Shown here in pieces: positions 23,930 to 26,916 of a stretch of DNA of 26,916 nucleotides. Origin of the DNA: CALMEH01 sp964548225. Lineage in GTDB: Bacteria; Acidobacteriota; Blastocatellia; Pyrinomonadales; Pyrinomonadaceae. Numbering within the stretch: position 1 is the stretch's first letter; every line of letters starts with the position of its first letter. Made by a program: the position numbers and the translations under genes. The notes beneath the pieces were generated by a model. It was not told the DNA's origin, searched no databases, and worked only from the letters and a program-made list of their open reading frames with translations. The stretch lies in the NCBI GenBank assembly GCA_964548225.1, contig CAZJQP010000071.1, positions 1 through 26,916 on the forward strand, written 5' to 3'.

Positions 23930-24379
23930 CTATTTTCCCAAAACTTCTTTAATTATAGCTTTTTGAATTTCCGACATTTCTTCAGGTATTTCGTTAAAAT
24001 CGAGCCATTCGGCGCGTAAAATTTCGCGGCTTAAGATTTTTGCCTCGCCGTTTGCGTTTGCTTCAAAGATAAATTCGACGTGCTTTTTGAGAATTCGAGC
24101 GCGAAAAAGTCGCACGTTTTCGAGTTCCAAAGCGGTTTCTTCGTGCAATTCGCGCCGCAAAGCCGCTTCGGGTTGTTCGCCACTGCCAACAAAGCCGCCC
24201 GGAATTCCCCAACCTGACGCGGGACGATAAACGTGGTCGAGCAATAAGATTTTGCCGTCCGCATTTGTAATCACCGCCGCCACCGAAACGGTAAATTTCG
24301 CTTGTGTCAGACGAATGATTTTCGCCCGCAAATACCGGGGCAATTTGCGCCAGATTTTCGCGGTTATTTGTTTAAGCAT
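23930..24379 (-). CDS. Nudix hydrolase
   Basis: This 149-residue Nudix-fold enzyme would hydrolyse a nucleoside-diphosphate-linked substrate. The Nudix box runs GFVGSGEQPEAALRRELHEETAL (about 61-83): the catalytic RE and EE are intact, and the final Gly of the box is replaced by Ala. The core strand VSVAAVITNADGKILLLDHVYRPASGWGIPGG before the box is typical. A basic N-terminal helix (ITAKIWRKLPRYLRAKIIRL) is extra. Substrate cannot be told from sequence. It lies upstream of the PyrE-like gene and is divergent from the metzincin gene. Confidence 0.92.
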   Translation of the reverse strand: MLKQITAKIWRKLPRYLRAKIIRLTQAKFTVSVAAVITNADGKILLLDHVYRPASGWGIPGGFVGSGEQPEAALRRELHEETALELENVRLFRARILKKHVEFIFEANANGEAKILSREILRAEWLDFNEIPEEMSEIQKAIIKEVLGK

Positions 24380-24528
24380 TCGAACAAATTTATTTTTTTG
24401 AAAAACATCATAAATTTCGGCTTCATTTTTTGGAAAACACCTCTTGTTAAAAATGTTTTAAAAATAGACAAAGACTGGTTCACATTCTTTGATTTGCCTG
24501 CAATAATAATAATCTGTCGGAGTATTCA

Positions 24529-26502
24529 ATGTCCAAACATCCCTTAAAACTTGAAGTTTTCGTGTCATTCGTGTTTTTGATGCTTTTTGGTCAATTCGTT
24601 TTTGCCCAAAACGTGCAGAGCGATTTGCGCGAATCTTTTAAAAAATTCGATTTGGTCAAACGCGATCGAGTAAATTTTACGAAAAACCAAAGCTATAAAA
24701 CACTTTCTATCCAAACGGCTCAAAAACTTTTTGAATTCGATCTAACGCTCAACGATTTGCACTCACCACGCTATTTTGCCGAAGAAACCGGTGTAAGCGG
24801 AACACATATTTTTGAAAATGCCGCCGTCAAAACATTCAAAGGAAAAGTTTCCGGCGAAGAAAATTCGCGGGTGCGTCTGACGATTGACGGCGCGAAAATT
24901 GAAGGTTTTTTCGATGCGAACGGTGAAAGATTTTACGTCGAACAAGCAAAAAAATATTCGCGTTTTGCCGATGAAACCGATTTGGTTGTTTATCGCGCCG
25001 AAGATTTACTGCGGGTTGAAAATTTCGATTGCGAATCAGGCATCGGTGCGAAAATCGAACGCGGAAGAGAAATGATTTCGTCAAATGCGGTCAGCAGTCC
25101 GCAAACTTCGCGGGTGATTGAAATAGCAACCGAAGCCGATTTTCAATATGTTTCCACGCTTGGCGGCGCAAATCAGGCAAACGCTGAAATTATGGGCATT
25201 TTGAATATGGCTGAAGGCGTTTATGATGCCGAATTACGGTTGACGATTCGCATTGTTTATCAGCATTTTTGGACAACGCAAGACCCGTTTTCAGGCGTTA
25301 ATGCGCCGACTCTTCTGAGTTCTTTTCAAGGTTTCTGGAATGCCAATCACGCCAATATTTCGCGTGATACGGCGCATCTTTTTACAGGAAAAAGTTTCGC
25401 GCTTTCGAGCGGTTACGCGCTTATCGGCGAAATTTGCGATATGAATAACGCTTACGGTTTGAGCGGTTATGTTGATTGGTCGCCCGCGAAATTTTTGATT
25501 ACGGCGCACGAGATCGGACATAATTTGGGCGCATTTCACGTCAACGCGGCACAATCCTGCGACAATACTTTGATGAACGAACAGCTTTCGTTTAACACAC
25601 CGCTTTCATTCTGTTCATTTTCGCGCACGCAGATAGGTAATTTTGTAAATTCGAGCGGAAGTTGTCTGACAAATCTTGCCAAATCGCCTTTCGATTTTGA
25701 CGGTGATTCGCGCACAGACGTTTCGATTTTCCGTCCGGCAAGCGGCGAATGGTGGTATCTTAAATCTTCGACCGGCGACAATTCGGCGACGCAATTCGGT
25801 AATGCCGCAGACAAAATCGTTCCCGCAGATTTCACGGGCGACGGCAAAACTGACATCGCCCTTTTTCGTCCTTCAAACGGAAATTGGTTTGTTCTCCGAA
25901 GCGAAGATAATTCGTTTTATTCGTTCCCGTTTGGCACTTCGGGCGACATTCCGCAAGCCTTTGACTTTGACGGCGACGGCAAAGCCGACGCGGGCATTTT
26001 TCGTCCTTCAAATCAAACTTGGTTCGTCAATAAATCGTCCGGCGGCACATTGATTCAGCAATTCGGCATCGCTGGCGACGTGCCAACGGTCGGAGATTTT
26101 GACGGCGATAGTCAAGCCGACATTGCTATTTATCGTCCGGCGCAAGGCGAATGGTGGATTTCGAAAAGCACGGGCAGTTTAACGGCTTTACAATTCGGCA
26201 ATTCAACCGACAAACCCGTGCAAGGCGATTACACCGGCGACGGCAAAACCGATGTTGCGCTGTTCCGAAACGGCGAATGGTTTGTCCTTAGAAGCGAAGA
26301 CGGTTCATTTTATTCTGCGCCTTTCGGCACAACCGGCGACATTCCAACGGCAGGCGATTACGACGGCGACGGCAAATACGATTTTGCGGTGTTCCGTCCG
26401 TCAAACAACACTTGGTTTGCCAACCGCTCAACTGCCGGAACACTCATTCAACAATTCGGCATCGCGGGCGATTTAGCCGTGCCGTCGGCTTTTGTGCCTT
26501 AA
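24529..26502 (+). CDS. Secreted metzincin protease with C-terminal FDGDGK/FRPS repeats
   Basis: This 657-residue exported protein has a signal peptide at about 1-27. A propeptide-like region (about 35-185) has FKGKVSGEENSRVRLTIDG, a pattern often found before reprolysin-like domains. The zinc motif HEIGHNLGAFH starts at H327 (ligands H327, H331, H337) and is followed by a Met-turn TLMNE. After about residue 385 come six or so repeats of FDGDGKxDxxxFRPSxxxW(F/W), related to VCBS/FG-GAP calcium-binding blades that form a propeller. A GGAG precedes the ATG. Such C-terminal repeats are frequent in Blastocatellia. Role: degrading extracellular protein, inferred. Confidence 0.93.
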   Translation: MSKHPLKLEVFVSFVFLMLFGQFVFAQNVQSDLRESFKKFDLVKRDRVNFTKNQSYKTLSIQTAQKLFEFDLTLNDLHSPRYFAEETGVSGTHIFENAAVKTFKGKVSGEENSRVRLTIDGAKIEGFFDANGERFYVEQAKKYSRFADETDLVVYRAEDLLRVENFDCESGIGAKIERGREMISSNAVSSPQTSRVIEIATEADFQYVSTLGGANQANAEIMGILNMAEGVYDAELRLTIRIVYQHFWTTQDPFSGVNAPTLLSSFQGFWNANHANISRDTAHLFTGKSFALSSGYALIGEICDMNNAYGLSGYVDWSPAKFLITAHEIGHNLGAFHVNAAQSCDNTLMNEQLSFNTPLSFCSFSRTQIGNFVNSSGSCLTNLAKSPFDFDGDSRTDVSIFRPASGEWWYLKSSTGDNSATQFGNAADKIVPADFTGDGKTDIALFRPSNGNWFVLRSEDNSFYSFPFGTSGDIPQAFDFDGDGKADAGIFRPSNQTWFVNKSSGGTLIQQFGIAGDVPTVGDFDGDSQADIAIYRPAQGEWWISKSTGSLTALQFGNSTDKPVQGDYTGDGKTDVALFRNGEWFVLRSEDGSFYSAPFGTTGDIPTAGDYDGDGKYDFAVFRPSNNTWFANRSTAGTLIQQFGIAGDLAVPSAFVP

Positions 26503-26534
26503 AAACAGTAAAAGCACATATTTTTTAACCGAAA

Positions 26535-26851
26535 CTGCTTCCCTGCGAAGTTTCGGGAAGTCCCGCACAAGTTTCGGGGCTTCCCTGCAAAGTTTTGGGA
26601 GTTCCCACACAAGTTTCGGGACTTCCCTGCGAAGTTGCGGGACTTCCCTGCGAAGTTGCGGGACTTCCCTGAAAAGTTATGGGAACTCCCGCAGAAGTTT
26701 TGGGACTTCCCGCAGAAGTTTCGGGACTTCCCGCACAAGTTTCGGGAACTCCCGCAGAAGTTTTGGGAACTCCCGCGCAAATTCGGGGAAGTCCCACAGA
26801 AGTTTCGGGAACTCCCATAGAAGTTTCGGGAACTCCCGAAACTTCTATGGG
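26535..26851. repeat. 21-bp tandem repeat array, 14 full units (GGGA-NN-TCCC core)
   Basis: Fourteen 21-base units with consensus AAGTTTCGGGANNTCCCGCAG follow the metzincin gene. Thirteen of 14 keep the palindromic arms GGGA/TCCC around a variable dinucleotide (AG, GT, CT or AC); unit 2 has GGGGCTTCCC. Frames stay open on several strands because 21 is a multiple of three; no ribosome site is seen, so I call no gene. Apart from the array and its terminal hairpin I see nothing in 26503-26916. Confidence 0.92.
26814..26851. repeat. Perfect 18-bp hairpin closing the 21-bp array
   Basis: Arms 26814-26831 and 26834-26851 are exact reverse complements around AC. The left arm is the last array unit; the right arm is an inverted copy of it, so the array ends where its orientation flips. 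Only a short A/T stretch follows, so terminator function is uncertain. Confidence 0.85.
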
Positions 26852-26916
26852 AAGCAAATTTTAGAGCAGATTTGAGTTGAGTGAAGGGTTAGAAATCAAG
26901 GGCAGAAACACGACTG

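Noticed and set aside
26492..26875. Ser/Gly/Arg-rich repeat protein from the second array
   Set aside because: Frames are open on both strands for the same periodic reason; no start signal, and it overlaps the end of the metzincin gene.
1..26916. Defence island, prophage or antibiotic-type gene cluster
   Set aside because: No integrase, capsid, restriction, toxin-antitoxin, NRPS/PKS or reverse transcriptase pattern could be found in any frame.

Overview
The window looks like a chromosomal stretch from an AT-leaning Gram-negative bacterium, most likely an acidobacterium of the Blastocatellia/Pyrinomonadales type. That placement is inference from gene style: a secreted metzincin with a long C-terminal run of FDGDGKxDxxxFRPSxxxW repeats, a secreted tricorn-like protease with a WD40-type propeller, paired M16 proteases, many Sec/Tat/lipoprotein signals, and intergenic spaces full of palindromic and heptameric repeats. 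Two runs of exactly 10 N (10345-10354, 17086-17095) show that this is a scaffolded draft assembly.

Layout. 1-179: a palindromic MITE-like element cut by the window edge. 207-1772: Tat-exported TldD-family protein with its own promoter. 1886-2390: a minus-strand non-coding RNA block holding two circularly permuted tRNA-like modules (T arm, then looped acceptor stem, then D arm), one ordinary-order tRNA-like cloverleaf and a rho-independent terminator. 2391-3125: an uncharacterised conserved protein directly upstream of that block on the same strand. 3233-3325: two back-to-back perfect 20-bp hairpins. 3365-6255: two M16 proteases with overlapping stop and start. 6490-7566 (+): a secreted glycine-zipper protein with its own promoter and terminator. 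7773-8351: a lipoprotein gene broken by one in-frame TGA. 8498-9394: DapA, with a good sigma70-type promoter. 9524-10132 (+): an M23 lipoprotein. 10136-12208: a UvrD-like helicase. 12273-12965: a TPR protein. 13151-14041: an AraC-type regulator. 14145-15533: an acyltransferase. 15577-15869: a 21-bp tandem array. 15916-16939: RecR and YbaB, separated by inverted heptamer arrays. 17009-17141: an inverted-repeat element containing a gap. 17222-20398 (+): the tricorn-like protease. 20417-20616: an intact copy of the MITE-like element. 20627-23080: a cupredoxin/beta-barrel fusion and a small Cys/His-rich exported protein. 23234-24379: a PyrE-like phosphoribosyltransferase and a Nudix hydrolase. 24529-26502 (+): the metzincin. 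26535-26851: a second 21-bp array ending in a perfect hairpin.

Most genes are housekeeping or envelope functions (lysine/peptidoglycan precursor, phospholipid acylation, recombination, pyrimidine salvage or synthesis, secreted proteolysis, probable copper handling). The part that standard families do not explain is 1886-3125. In both permuted modules a T arm and a 3' acceptor strand come before the matching 5' acceptor strand and D arm. Each acceptor stem pairs 7 of 7 positions and is closed by a short loop, and each module exits through a further helix. This is the topology of a tRNA mimic such as the bacterial YrlA (Y RNA) module, or of a permuted tRNA gene. No Ro60, RtcB or other RNA-repair gene lies in the window; the only linked protein is the uncharacterised one at 2391-3125.
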